Positions 37,830-49,310 of a stretch of DNA of 64,000 bases are shown here, piece by piece. The position numbers were made by a program, and so were the translations under genes. The stretch's first letter is position 1; each line of letters opens with the position of its first letter. Below the pieces are notes generated by a model. The model saw nothing but the letters and a program-made list of their open reading frames with translations. It was not told where the DNA came from and ran no database searches. Source of the DNA: Rosellinia necatrix (Eukaryota; Ascomycota; Sordariomycetes; Xylariales; Xylariaceae); NCBI GenBank assembly GCA_021209875.1, contig JAGYVD010000006.1, positions 1,798,001 through 1,862,000 on the forward strand, read 5' to 3'.

Positions 37830-39258
37830 CTATTTAAGCTTTAGTTTTTTTTTTTTTTTAAAGGGGCTTATTAAAAAACTTTTACTTTAGAAGTTTTTTT
37901 TTTAATAAGGCTAAATAAAGTATAAATAAAGCCTGTTATATAAAATAAAAGTTATAAACTTATTTAATATATATGCAGGTCTTTTATATAATATTAATAG
38001 CTTGGCGTATATATATATATATATATAAAACAAAAGATTTTTATAAAGTTTATTTAATACGTATATATATATATATATTTTTGCAAAAGTTATATAAACT
38101 TATTTATATAAATTATTTTAATATATTATTAAAATATATTAGCTAATATAATATTTTTTTATTTAAATATTAGGCTAAATTATTATTGTTATATAATATG
38201 CAACTTAAATTTTATTATTTATATAAAATTTTAAAAATATATTTAATAGTACATTTAATTCTATAATATACACAAGCTCTGCAGACTTTACGCGGCAGAC
38301 TGCACCTGCGCGTGTGTATTATATAATATAAATCCCCGACTAAATTTAAATATAAATACAGCTAGTCCAGAAAAACAGCTTTCGGCTGTTTATATAAAAA
38401 TAGGAAACTAACTATTAAAAAGTTGTTTATATAACAAAACGCAAGCCGAATAATCAGTCTATCTGCACGTTTAATTTCTTCTACTTATAACTTTTAACTT
38501 TTTCGCAATTTTTATCACGCTTGCAAGCTCGCTTTAGGCCCTTAACTAATAATTATTTAAGCTCTGGTTTTTTTTTTTTTTTAAAAAGGCCTACTAAAAA
38601 ACTTTTATTTTAAAAGTTTTTTTTTTAATAAAGCTAGATAAAATATATATAAAGCCTGTTATATAAAATAAAAGTTATAAATTTATTTAGTATATATATA
38701 AGTTTTTTATATAATATTAGTAGCTTGGCGTATATATATATGTAGAACAGAAGACTTTTATAAAGTTTATTTAATATATATATATATATTATTTTGTAAA
38801 AAGTTACGCAGACTTATTTATATAAATTACTCTAACATATTATAAAAATATATTAGCTAATATAATATTTTTTGTTTAAATATTAAGCTAAATTATTATT
38901 ATTATATAATATGCAACTTAAATTTTATTACTTATATAAGTTTTAAAAATATATTTAATAATATATTTAATTTTATAGTATATGCAAGCTTTATAAGCTT
39001 TACGCAGCAGACTGCATCTGCGCGTACGCGTTATACAACATAAATCCCCGACTAAATTTAAACATAAATACAGCTAGTTTAAAAAAACAGCTTTTGGCTG
39101 TTTATATAAAAATAAAAAACTAACTACTAAAGAGTTAACCTATACAACAAAACGCAAGCTAAATAGTTATTCTATTTGCATGTTTAGTTTCTTCTACTTG
39201 CAACTCTTATTTTTTTTGCAATTTTTATTATGCTTGCAAGCTCGCTTTAGGCTTTTAA
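37830..39258 (+). repeat. Two tandem copies of an approximately 715-bp unit ending in the 275-bp repeat
   Basis: Units at about 37830-38550 and 38551-39258. Each begins with TATTTAAGCT or a near match and a T-tract, and continues through an AGCTTGGCGTATATATAT region to the 275-bp repeat with ATAAATCCCCGACTAAATTT. The second copy carries more AT conversions. The tandem arrangement suggests LTR or LTR-like units of a nested element. Confidence 0.7.
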
Positions 39259-39416
39259 TATTAGTTTTTTTATAATAAATTAATATGAAAATATTAATTT
39301 TTAGTTTAAAATTATTAATAAAATATAAATTAATAAGCTTAATAATATTATTATAATAAAAGCTCTGCAAAATTTTTTTATTAAAATTTAATTATATTGT
39401 TTTAACGTTAATATTA
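39252..39416 (+). repeat. 160-bp direct repeat, right copy
   Basis: Near-identical to 34208-34368. It is followed by sequence other than the ATT run found after the left copy. Confidence 0.75.
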
Positions 39417-42400
39417 TTAAAACTAAATAATATAAAAGTTTTTAAACTTTTAAACTTTTAAATATATAAGTTTTAATTTTATTAATAATTATTTTTATAG
39501 TTTTATTTTATTATTATATTTTTATTATTATGTTAATTTTTTTAAAGTTTTTTAATATATAATATAACTTTTAGTTTTTTTATTAATTATTTATTTTAAG
39601 TTTTTTAGCTTTTATTTATTTTTTATATTATATATTTTTAATAAAACTTATTAATAACGTTTTATTTATAATTTGCTCTGCTTTTACTTTTATAATAATT
39701 TTGTTTTATTTCTGCTATAATATATAAATATTAACGTTTTATTTTTTTTTATTTTTATTTTTTTTTTTATTAATTAATACTTTTTTATATAACCTGTAAA
39801 ATCAAGTATATATGTCCTTTTTTTTTTTTTTAAAATATAATTATGCTTGCTTTTAAAGCTATTTTAAAAAGCCTGGTTTTTTTAGGTTTATTTTATAAAA
39901 CGTTTATAGTTTTATATTATATTTTTTTAAATTTTTTGCTAGTTTTTATATTAATTTATAAAAAGCTGGCTATTAGATCTTATATATTAGCTTTTTAAAT
40001 AGTTAATATTTTAAGTTTAAAACAGCTTTAAATAGTTATTTTGTTTTTTTCTGTTGTTTTTTTAATAAAATAATATTATTTGTTTTATTATTATATTATT
40101 TATTAATTAAGTTTTATTTTTTAGCTTAAATTATATAAACTATAATAATAAAATATAAAAACAAAAAATATTATATTGCTTTAAAAGCTATATAGCTATT
40201 AATTGTTAATAAATTTTAATTATTTTAAAAAGCTAATTTATTTGTTTATTAGTTTTAAAAAATTATATTATTTATATATTTTTAATATTTATTTATATTT
40301 TATTTTTAGCTTTATAAATTAAAATATTTAAATAATATATATTTATTATAATAATATATTAATTTTAAGCTTTATTTATAAATATTTTAGCTTTTTTATT
40401 ATTTTTAAATTTTATTAATTATATTTTTGCTATTAAAAATTTATTATATTAAGTTTTTATTTTATATTTAATAAAATTTTTAAAAGTTCTATGTTTATTA
40501 AAAATGCTAGCTATAATTAATAAAAATAAACTAAATTTAGTTATTTTTAAAGTTTAGTTATTTATTATAAATTTATTAAATAATAGCTAGTTTATTTAAT
40601 TGTTTTAATAATAGTTATAATATATTTAAAAATATTATTTTATTATAACGTTAATTATTTCTGTTTAACTGTTAGTTTTAAATAATATACTGTTAATATT
40701 TTAAACTATATGTTTAATCTGCGATTTAATTTTTTTAAAATATAAATATAAATTAAAGTTTTTATTTAAAATTATAATTTTTAAAGCTTTATATAGCCAG
40801 AACATTTTTAATATAAACGCGTTTATAAATATAATTGTTTTTATATTTAAAACAGCTATAAAATATTTTATTTTAATAAGTTTATTTATTATTATTAGCA
40901 TATATTAATATTTTATTTTGTTTTATTAACAAGTTAATAATAATTTAATATAGTTTATTAATATATCTGCTTATAATTTAAAAATATTAATAAAAGTTTT
41001 AAAACTTTGCTAATATTATTTAAAAGTTTTTAATTTTTAATAAAAATAACAGCTTTTAATAAATATAGCTATATTTTATAATATATTAAACTAAATATAT
41101 GTTTTTTAAAACAGGTTTTATGTTTTAAACTTATTAAAATAACCTGTTAATACTATAGTATAAGTTTAATTAATAATTTTAATTTATATTATTTTATAGT
41201 TTAAAATAAAAACCCAGTTTTTATATATATACGTTTTTTTTATTTTATAGTTTATTAAAGCTATTTAAAAAAAATTTTAAATAATAAAATAAAAAACAAG
41301 CTTGTAGTAATTTAATAGTTTTTATTATTTTATAAGCTGTTTAAAAATATTTATAAGCTTTATTTATTAATATATTTATTATTTTTTATTAATAAATATA
41401 TATAATTTTATAAAAAGCTTGGTTTTTTTTTTTTTTTTTAAAACAGTATTTATAATCGGTTTATAAGCCGGTTGTTTTTAAATCTGTTTTTTTGCTAATT
41501 AATTGCTTAATTTTTAAAATAAAATATTAAAAATAATAGTTTTATAGCTTAGTTTATATATAATTTAAAACTTAAAATTATTAAAAATTTTAACTAATAA
41601 ATTTATTTTTAATTTAAAAGTTTTATAATAATAAAATATTAAAAGCTTTTATAATTTATAATTATTTTTATTATATTTTTATAGCTTTATAGTTTTAATT
41701 ATTATTTTTAAAAGTTTTTATAATAATAAATAGTTTTTATTATAAATTTTATAGTTATATTTTATAAAAATATGTTTTATTAAAAAAAACGATTAAATGT
41801 TATTTTTTATTAATCTGTTTTAATATAGAACTTTTTTAATATTTAATTTAAAACATTTATTTTTATAGTAGTTTTATATATTAAGTTATAATAAATTAAA
41901 ACAAATATTTTTATAAAAGCTTTTTTAATTTTTTAAACGTTATTATTTTATTAATTAATAATAAGTTTAGCTAGCTATACTTGCTTATTAATTTTATTAA
42001 AAATAAACAATTAAAAAAAGTTTAAATAAAACAGCGGTAATAGTTTATAAAACTAATAAATTATTATAAATTTTTAATATCTGTAGTAGTTTTTATTTTT
42101 AATTGCTTATATTTTTATTAAATTTATATTAATTTTGTTTATAAATATTATAAAGTTAAAATATTTTGTTTTAATAATATTAAATTTATATTTAATAATA
42201 TTTATAATAAGTTCTGTTTTAATTAATTTTATAAATATATCGCATATATATTGCTTATATTTTTTATAAATTATTATAAATTAATATATTATTTAAATAT
42301 ATAATAATATATTTGTTTAATATATTAAAAATATGCTGTTTATATAATATTAAAACATATTAAAAGCTTTTATTATATTAAAATTAATTATTAAATATTT

Positions 42401-44618
42401 AAACAAGCTTAGTTTAATAATAAACGCTATTTTTATTTATTGCTAAAAATAATTTAAAAATAATTAAACGCTGCTATAATATTTAGTTTTATATAAACTT
42501 TAGTTTTATATAATATATTTAAAGTTTTTATATTAAAAAATTAAGTAATAATTTTTAATTATAACATTGTTTAATTTTTATAATTTATATAAATTTTAAT
42601 ATTTTTTAAGTTTTTAGCTAATAATATAAATATAGCCGCTAATAAATTATTTAGCTTAATAAATTTTTTGCTAAATGTTTATTTAAATATTTTTATATAA
42701 TAAATAGTTTTTATCATAATATCAGCTTTATTTAATAGTTTAATAATATTATTTTAAATATTAAATTTATTTTATAATTAAAAAGTTTATATAATAATAG
42801 TTTTTTATATTTATTAATAAAAAGTATTAATAAAATTATAATATTTTTTAATAATCTAGCGTAAATTTTATTTTTAGTTATAAACTTTTTTTTTAAATAT
42901 TTTTATATATATATATATTTTTTTTTAAGCTATAATATTTTTATATTTAGTTATAATAATTTTAAGTTGCTTTAATATTATTGTTTTTTAACTAGGTTTT
43001 TTTATAAAAATATATTAAATTATTTTTAAAAATATATTTATTATTAATATATTTATTAAATATTATATTTTATCGCTTTTTTTTAGCTTTTATTGTTTAT
43101 ATTATGTTTATAATTTTAATAAACTTTTTATTATTATATGTTTAATTTAAATATTTAATATTTTATATAACAGCAAAAGTTAAAAACGTTAAAAAGTTAT
43201 ATAATTTTTAATTTAATAGTTGTTTATTTTTTATTAATAGTTTTTTAAATATAATATATTAAGTCTAAACTTTTATATTTTTGCTACTTTTTTACTTTTA
43301 ATTTATAAAGTTTTTTTTTTAATTAATATTAAAGTTATATTAACGCAGCTATAGCAACTTTAATATAATATTTAAGCTTAATAAAAGCTATATATATAAT
43401 AGGATTTTTTAATATATTTAACTAATATATATTTTATTTTATAATATTTAATTATTATTTTTATTAATATTTTGTTTATAAGTTAAAACAGTTTTAATTA
43501 TAAAGCTTAAATTAAAAAAAGTTATATAATAATATAAAGTTTATATTAATAAAGCTAAATAAAAATATTTTAAATTAATTAATATTTTAAATAAAATTAG
43601 CTTTTAATTATTATATTATATATTAGTTTTAAAACTTAAAAATATATTAAATTTTATTATTTTTATATATAAGTTTTTATTTTTTGTTTTTATATATATA
43701 TTTTTTTGTTTTTAGCTATATTTTTTATTAAAGCTTATTTATTTTTTAAATTAATTAAGCTTTTATTTGCTTAAGTAGCGCTTTTTAATCAGGACTTTTT
43801 TGCTAGCTTATAAAAACAAGCATATATATAATAGCCAGCTTTTTTATAATATTTATAAAGCTTTTCTTAGTTTTGTTTTATTTTTTTTGTTTTTATAATA
43901 AGCTTTTTTAAATAAAACTTTTTAATTTTATTTAAATTTATTAAGTTGCTTTTATATGCGGTATTATTTTGCTGTTAACTTATTAATATAAAAAAATATT
44001 ATATTATAGAATTTTTATTTATTATATTATTAAATAGCTTTTAAAAAGTTTAATTTATTAATTTATTTTATTTAATATTAGTTAGCTTGTTTATAATATT
44101 AAAATATTTTAAAGTTTTTATTTATTTTAAATTTTAATATTTTAACTTGCTGCTTTTAAACCTTCTGTTTTTATTTGCTAATTAAATAAATTTAAAAATA
44201 AAATTAATGAATAAAAGCGATTTTTATATAAGTTGTTTAAAGTTTTTAATTATTTTAATATATATATTTATTATAATATAAATAATATTAAATATATATA
44301 ATATTATTTTATAGTTAGTTTAAATTAATAGCTATTTTATTATATTATATATTATTTTTTAAGTTATAAATATATATATAATATTTTATTAAACGGAATA
44401 AAAATATAGTTTAATTAAACGTTAATTTAATATATATAAACAATTATTAATTAATATATTTAGTTTATTATTTAAATAAATTAGTTTTTAATTTATTAAA
44501 AATAATAGCTTGCTAGCTTAAAATTAATATAACGTTATTTTAACGTTTATTTATTATAAATTTTATAATAATATAATATTAATTTAAAAGTTTAATTATA
44601 TAATTATATTAGTATAGT

Positions 44619-44795
44619 TTACTAAGGGTAGTGTGGTATTGAGTCTGTAAAAGTGTGATGTAGATTAGATGGAGGCTTCTGGTCCCGCAGGGACCAGAAG
44701 CCTTTACTAGGTTACCTTATCTAAGCTACACAATCCTTATCTAGCTAGCTCCGCTAGCTAGATAAGGAGCCCCCCCCTTTCCTGACTGTGTCATA
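44619..44795 (+). mobile_element. Un-RIPed insertion with two perfect hairpins (repeat family, copy A)
   Basis: A GC-normal island inside the AT-rich element. It contains a 14-bp stem (44673-44686 pairing with 44690-44703, loop GCA) and a 15-bp stem (44735-44749 pairing with 44753-44767, loop TCC), followed by a C-rich run and CCTGACTGTGTCA. Related sequence occurs at 48715-48866 and, inverted, at 56633-56815, so it is a dispersed repeat. No coding capacity. It is probably a non-autonomous element that arrived after the host element was mutated. Confidence 0.7.
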
Positions 44796-45218
44796 TATTA
44801 ATTTAATATTTAATTTGTTTTATTAACGCATTATTAAATTATTATTATTAGTTTATGTTTTTATAATTAAATTAATAATTTTAATTTTTAAAATTAAAAT
44901 ATTATTTTTAATTAAACTTATATGTTTTAATTAAAACTAATATAATTTATTAAAGCTTTTATTAATATAATATTATTAACGTTTTATTATAAGTTTAAAA
45001 ATTTTATAATAAAATAAATATAATATATTTTAAAAAGCTAATATATTAATAAATATTAAATTAAAGCTTGACTTTAATAATAATATAGCAATAATAAAAT
45101 AATAAGCTATAAATAAAAAACAGGTTTTAAAACTTAAATATAATTTATAATAATCTGTTTAATTTAAAATAATAATATAGTTAAAATTTTATAAATTTTA
45201 TAAATAAATATAATAAAC

Positions 45219-45380
45219 TATTATAGTTTATACTGCTAGTAGTTCTAAAAATAACTTATATTATTATATAAAAAAAGAAAACTTTTCGCTTAATCAGTCG
45301 CCAGCTACTCGCTTCTTTTATATACAGTATTCTGGCCCGTGCCCTAGTGGGGTCTTTAGGTTAGAACTAGTTCCGTGACA
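45219..45380. repeat. Right LTR of the second element
   Basis: The inner start is converted (TATTATAGTTTATACTGC, against TGTTACAGTTCATACTGC in the left LTR). The outer end is intact, finishing TTAGAACTAGTTCCGTGACA before the GATAG duplication. Confidence 0.87.
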
Positions 45381-45385
45381 GATAG

Positions 45386-46490
45386 TAGATAGTTAAGCAC
45401 ACCAACGTGAGGGGAAAGGCTATTTTTAACCCGGAGATAGACGGTGATATCTAGTTTAGGTTGTGCACATATCTCGAATCTTGGCAGCGCACGACGGGGA
45501 TAATCAAACCAAGCAATTTTGACCACGACACAACAGGGGCTAGATCCTGACTCGCGACAAACTTACATAGCCCGGCTTTCGCGTAACACCCTTTTTGAAT
45601 ACACCTTTATATTGCCCAAAGGCAAACAACTTTTATAATACATGCCGATGTTTCTGGATTTTCGCCAGCGTTAAACGCCAACAAGACCAACGATGACTTA
45701 GGCGAGATCTAGTGGGGTTTAGTATCCTAATATGCTCTCACACGCCCCAATAGATAAGCATTGCGATAGCCTCAATCAAATTGTATTTCGCTTGTCTGGA
45801 AGGTGGCCCTCTGAACTATATGGCCATGATTCAGGGAACCGGGGATGGTTCCGTTCAACATCGGTTTTGAATATCATGAATCGGTGTATCCAGTCTGGCG
45901 GAAGCACCACGCACAGCTGCCAAGATGTGATTCCCACCACTGTTTTGCGGACAGCAAAGCCGCTATCCACAGAAGCCACGATGTCGGAGCCAGCAGATCT
46001 AGGCCAGTTGGCTGGGCTTTAGTATATGCGGGGTTCCTGGCGCAACGCATGCCGATTGGCGGCAGCATACGGGGCCAAGGAGATATTACGCTACGTTATC
46101 TGCTCCGGTCTACTATCATTCCCGTATTGGGCATATCAAGAAGTCCCCATGATAACTCCCCCGAGACGGCCCTCGCCGCTTTACTCTAATTTATGACATG
46201 TGACCTCACCCCCAGGGGGTCTGCTCCATATCCGAATCCCGAGATTCCATGCTAGCTCGATATACGGTATAGATATATGTTCCATGTCACGCATCAGTCA
46301 GACGGCTCCTACGAATCGTAGGATGGCAGTTAGTATTAACATCGTGCTGGGAGCAGCTTTCCCCATCGTTGGAGCAATAATACAGCCCCAGCAACACAGA
46401 CAACGTAGATGGCGAAAGGTAGACGGTGAACCCCACTTGTTATTGCCATACTGTTGATCCTTCCCCCCCCTCCTGGTCTATAAATTCAGC
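45386..46490. other. Intergenic, no supported gene
   Basis: Normal-composition sequence between the LTR element and the next gene. Frames at 45732-46022 and 45845-46189 overlap in different phases and show no domain. They may be remnants, but nothing can be named. Confidence 0.45.
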
Positions 46491-48142
46491 ATGGTGATGA
46501 ACGCTGTGGTATTGCCAGTGTTGGCTTTATGTGTGGCTATCACCGCCATTCTAGCACTCGCTCCATCTAGGAGATATGTGGTTCTTAGGAGACTCAGATG
46601 CACGAGAGTCCCGGACATCGCCGCTACCTCAACGCTTGAAAAAAGGCCATTTTCAAAGCCCTTAGCTTCGACTACTTCTGATCTTGCAACAGCTTTTCCG
46701 CCCTCGCAGAGAGATCAGCTCAAAGCGTTAGTCCCAACTTTGTCGTCGGCCGAGAAAGGGGTACTAGGTAGTCTATCCTTCACCCAGGAAACATTTGAAC
46801 GCTCCCTGTTGAGACTCGAGGACGACTATAGAAATGCGGATGATTCAAAATACGTTTTCTCCGGATTCTCTATCCGAGAGATCAAGGCGTTGGGGGAGTT
46901 CCCCGATTATTCGGTTCTCTCTGGCGTCCCAATGCCGAATCCGTATCCAGCCTTCGATATTAACAGGGCCAAACCACGCCCGTACAGGCCGTTTAGATGG
47001 CCATACCACCAGACGATGTGTATGAAGCCAGTCACCCAAGCCATATAGCAATCCGCTCACTGATAACTATGATGTAGCTTTAACCAAGCTTGAACCCGAC
47101 TGGTGGATTGAGCTAGAGTCCACTTATACAGAGCGCATCAGGCAGCGTAAAGAGATATACGAAAAGCACGGCTCCGCGGTACTACAGTGGCTTCCAGGCT
47201 CCGAGCTAGCCTGCAAGGAGCTCTTGGAGATGGTCATCCAGTTCGTTTGCGCTCGGTACCCGCAGTATTTTACCCTGTTGGAGGACAACCTCTGGCTCGA
47301 GAACAAGATACTGGGCATCCGGACGAACATCCGAGAGAAACATCCCTTCCTCGTCCTTCTCGATCATATCCCCGAGGATTTCGCCATCATGCTACGCGAT
47401 CCGGAGACCGGATACTACATATTCCGCGCAGGTATGATCTTCTCGTCCCTCGGCTGGAACGTAGGGAGTAAGATCGGGCTTAAGCTGCACGAGATCCACC
47501 AGCCGATTCCAGATTACAAGGAGAAGATGCAGTTCAGCATGGACCGGTAGGTTTAAAACCCCCCTTTTCCTTCCCCCTTTGCCCCCCGGGCGCCTCTCCT
47601 CCCAACCCCCTTCCCTTCCTCTTCCCCCCTTTCCACTCGCTCAACAAACTGGCCGCACAGGTATTTTTCCAAGATGCCGACGGACAAGCCGATCCAGCGC
47701 GGGTCGTGGGGCCTGGAGGTGGACGAGCCGCTGTACATGCCGCCTGGGGACGCGCACGAGGCGCACCGGGGGGTTCAGGGGCGGGACGTGACGCGGGAGC
47801 GGGCGCGGCTGCGCGTGGACTGGCAGACGCTGCGGCGGCTGCCGCTGTCCGGGGGCGGTCGTGTTCAACTTCAAGGCGGTCTTCACGGCGCTCGAGGAGC
47901 TGCGCGACGAGCCATACGTGCCGGCGCTGCTGCTGCGGGTGCTGCGGGACGCCAAGCGCGACCTGATGGCGTACAAGAACACCTGGCACACCGAGCACGT
48001 CGTCGTCCCCGCCCTCGAGGACTACGCCCGCGCGCAGGTGGCCGCCGGCCTCGTCGAGCCCGGCCGCGAGCCCCGCACCCTCGACGAGAGCCCCTGGTTC
48101 CCCGGCTGGGAGGGCAAGTGGCGCGCCCAGCAGGGGTTTTGA
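46491..48142 (+). CDS. DUF3445 / heme-dependent oxidative N-demethylase-like protein; one-base frameshift
   Basis: Exons 46491-47019, 47078-47546 and 47661-48142. Junctions are in frame and the total is 1480 nt, one too many. The surplus base lies in the G5 run at 47851-47855, which moves the frame between DWQTLRRLPLSG and VVFNFKAVFTALEELRDEPY. Discounting it gives about 492 aa. Residues 1-24 are a hydrophobic N-terminal anchor. LTKLEPDWWIELESTYTERI, GSELACKELLEMV, ARYPQY, KLHEIHQPIPDYKEKMQFSM and a C-terminal YKNTWHTEHVVVPALEDY match fungal DUF3445 (PF11927) proteins, related to the alpha subunit of heme-dependent oxidative N-demethylase. The natural substrate of fungal members is unknown. 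The third exon is very GC-rich. The shift may be sequencing error or true decay. Confidence 0.85.
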
Positions 48143-48983
48143 AAAGGGTGTGTCGGTTGTGCGTGCGTGGGGTGGGGTGTGGAGGGGTTGGGAGTGAACG
48201 AAGTCTGCTGTCAGCAGCTTTTTGACGGCCCACGATGGATATACCCTGGGTTTATAACCGATATGGGATTAAATTATAGGTGCTGGCCCTACTCCATGAT
48301 ACTAAACCTAAATATCTAACTAAACATTTTATCACGCATAATCCTGCCAGGATTGAGCATACCGTTTAGTACCCCAGATTTAAACAATCAAATATCGAAC
48401 GACTATTATAATGTGGAAAGTTACCAATACTAAATTGCTGCGCTGGATGTTATTCATAAATGATTTTCAGTGTAAGAACTCCCTTTCAAGATGGTTTTGG
48501 TAAGAAGCTACGCGGTTAAAAACCTTATAAATATTCGCAGGGCTTTGATATAAGGCTCCTTCGGCCAGTTAAGTGTAGTTATTAGGATATTAGGAACTAG
48601 GAAGTGGTCCGTGGAATAGGTAGCCTTATTAGGCCTATTTAAAAAATAGCGAGCCGGTTTAATGTTTAATATAATATATAATTATTTATTGTTTATAATT
48701 CAATAAAACGAATTAGTAAGGTCCACTAAGGATAGTGAGGTATTGAGTCTGCAAAAGTGTAATGTAGATTAGAAGGAGAGGCTTCTGGACCCATGTGTAA
48801 GACCAGAAACCTTTAGGCTACCTTGTCCCACAGCTAGATCAGGAACCCTCTTCCTGGCCGTGTCACCCGTAATTCAACTTCTCACTCCAAAATAAAATCT
48901 GTGGGCTCGTATCTCGTGCCAATCATCACAGCCCCTTTCATGATGCCGTGGATATCTGAACATGTCTTCATCAGCCACCAGCA
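48143..48983. other. Intergenic with a repeat copy, no gene
   Basis: Short frames only. It includes the diverged repeat copy B at 48715-48866. Confidence 0.5.
48715..48866 (+). repeat. Dispersed repeat family, copy B
   Basis: Shares GGTATTGAGTCTG, GTAGATTAGA, GAGGCTTCTGG and TCCTGGCCGTGTCAC with copy A (44619-44795). The hairpin arms are degraded and part of the second stem is missing. Confidence 0.65.
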
Positions 48984-49310
48984 TTACCTCAGGGTGGTAA
49001 CAATTCGCTTTGAATAAGACTTACACGTTTCACTGACCAGTTTAAATGTGATCGAAGACTCTAGTTGACGTAGTAGGAAGGAGCCTTTGGCTCCCAAGAA
49101 GAGGCACACCTTGCCACCCTTTCCGACCGCCATTGGACTTCTCCCAACATACCCCTTGCGAGTGATAAAGTAAAAGCTGTTGGTCTCCCCAAGTGCGAAC
49201 CTATTTGTGCTGTCGCTTGGATCAGGTGGCATTCTATCGTGATCTGTATCGAGTTTCTTGTCATTGTCAAACGGCTCAGGCGGCTGGACAGTGAAACCTG
49301 TTGTTGGCAA
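48984..49310 (-). pseudogene. C-terminal relic of a HET (heterokaryon incompatibility) protein
   Basis: Frame with SFYFITRKGYVGRSPMAVGK, then VCLFLGAKGSFLLRQL and FKLVSETC. This matches the FFxTxxGYxGxxP...GDxVCxxxGxxxPFxLR...GECYV pattern that closes many fungal HET-domain proteins. The N-terminal HET domain was not found upstream on the minus strand, so this looks like an isolated fragment. The overlapping frame at 49061-49555 reads the same DNA in another phase. Identification rests on this C-terminal pattern only. Confidence 0.45.

Noticed and set aside
38010..38070. TA-dinucleotide runs as a possible origin or regulatory site
   Set aside because: Simple low-complexity sequence within a RIP-degraded repeat.
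40701..40901. 66-codon frame in the AT-rich block
   Set aside because: Lys/Ile/Asn-rich chance frame in RIP-degraded DNA.
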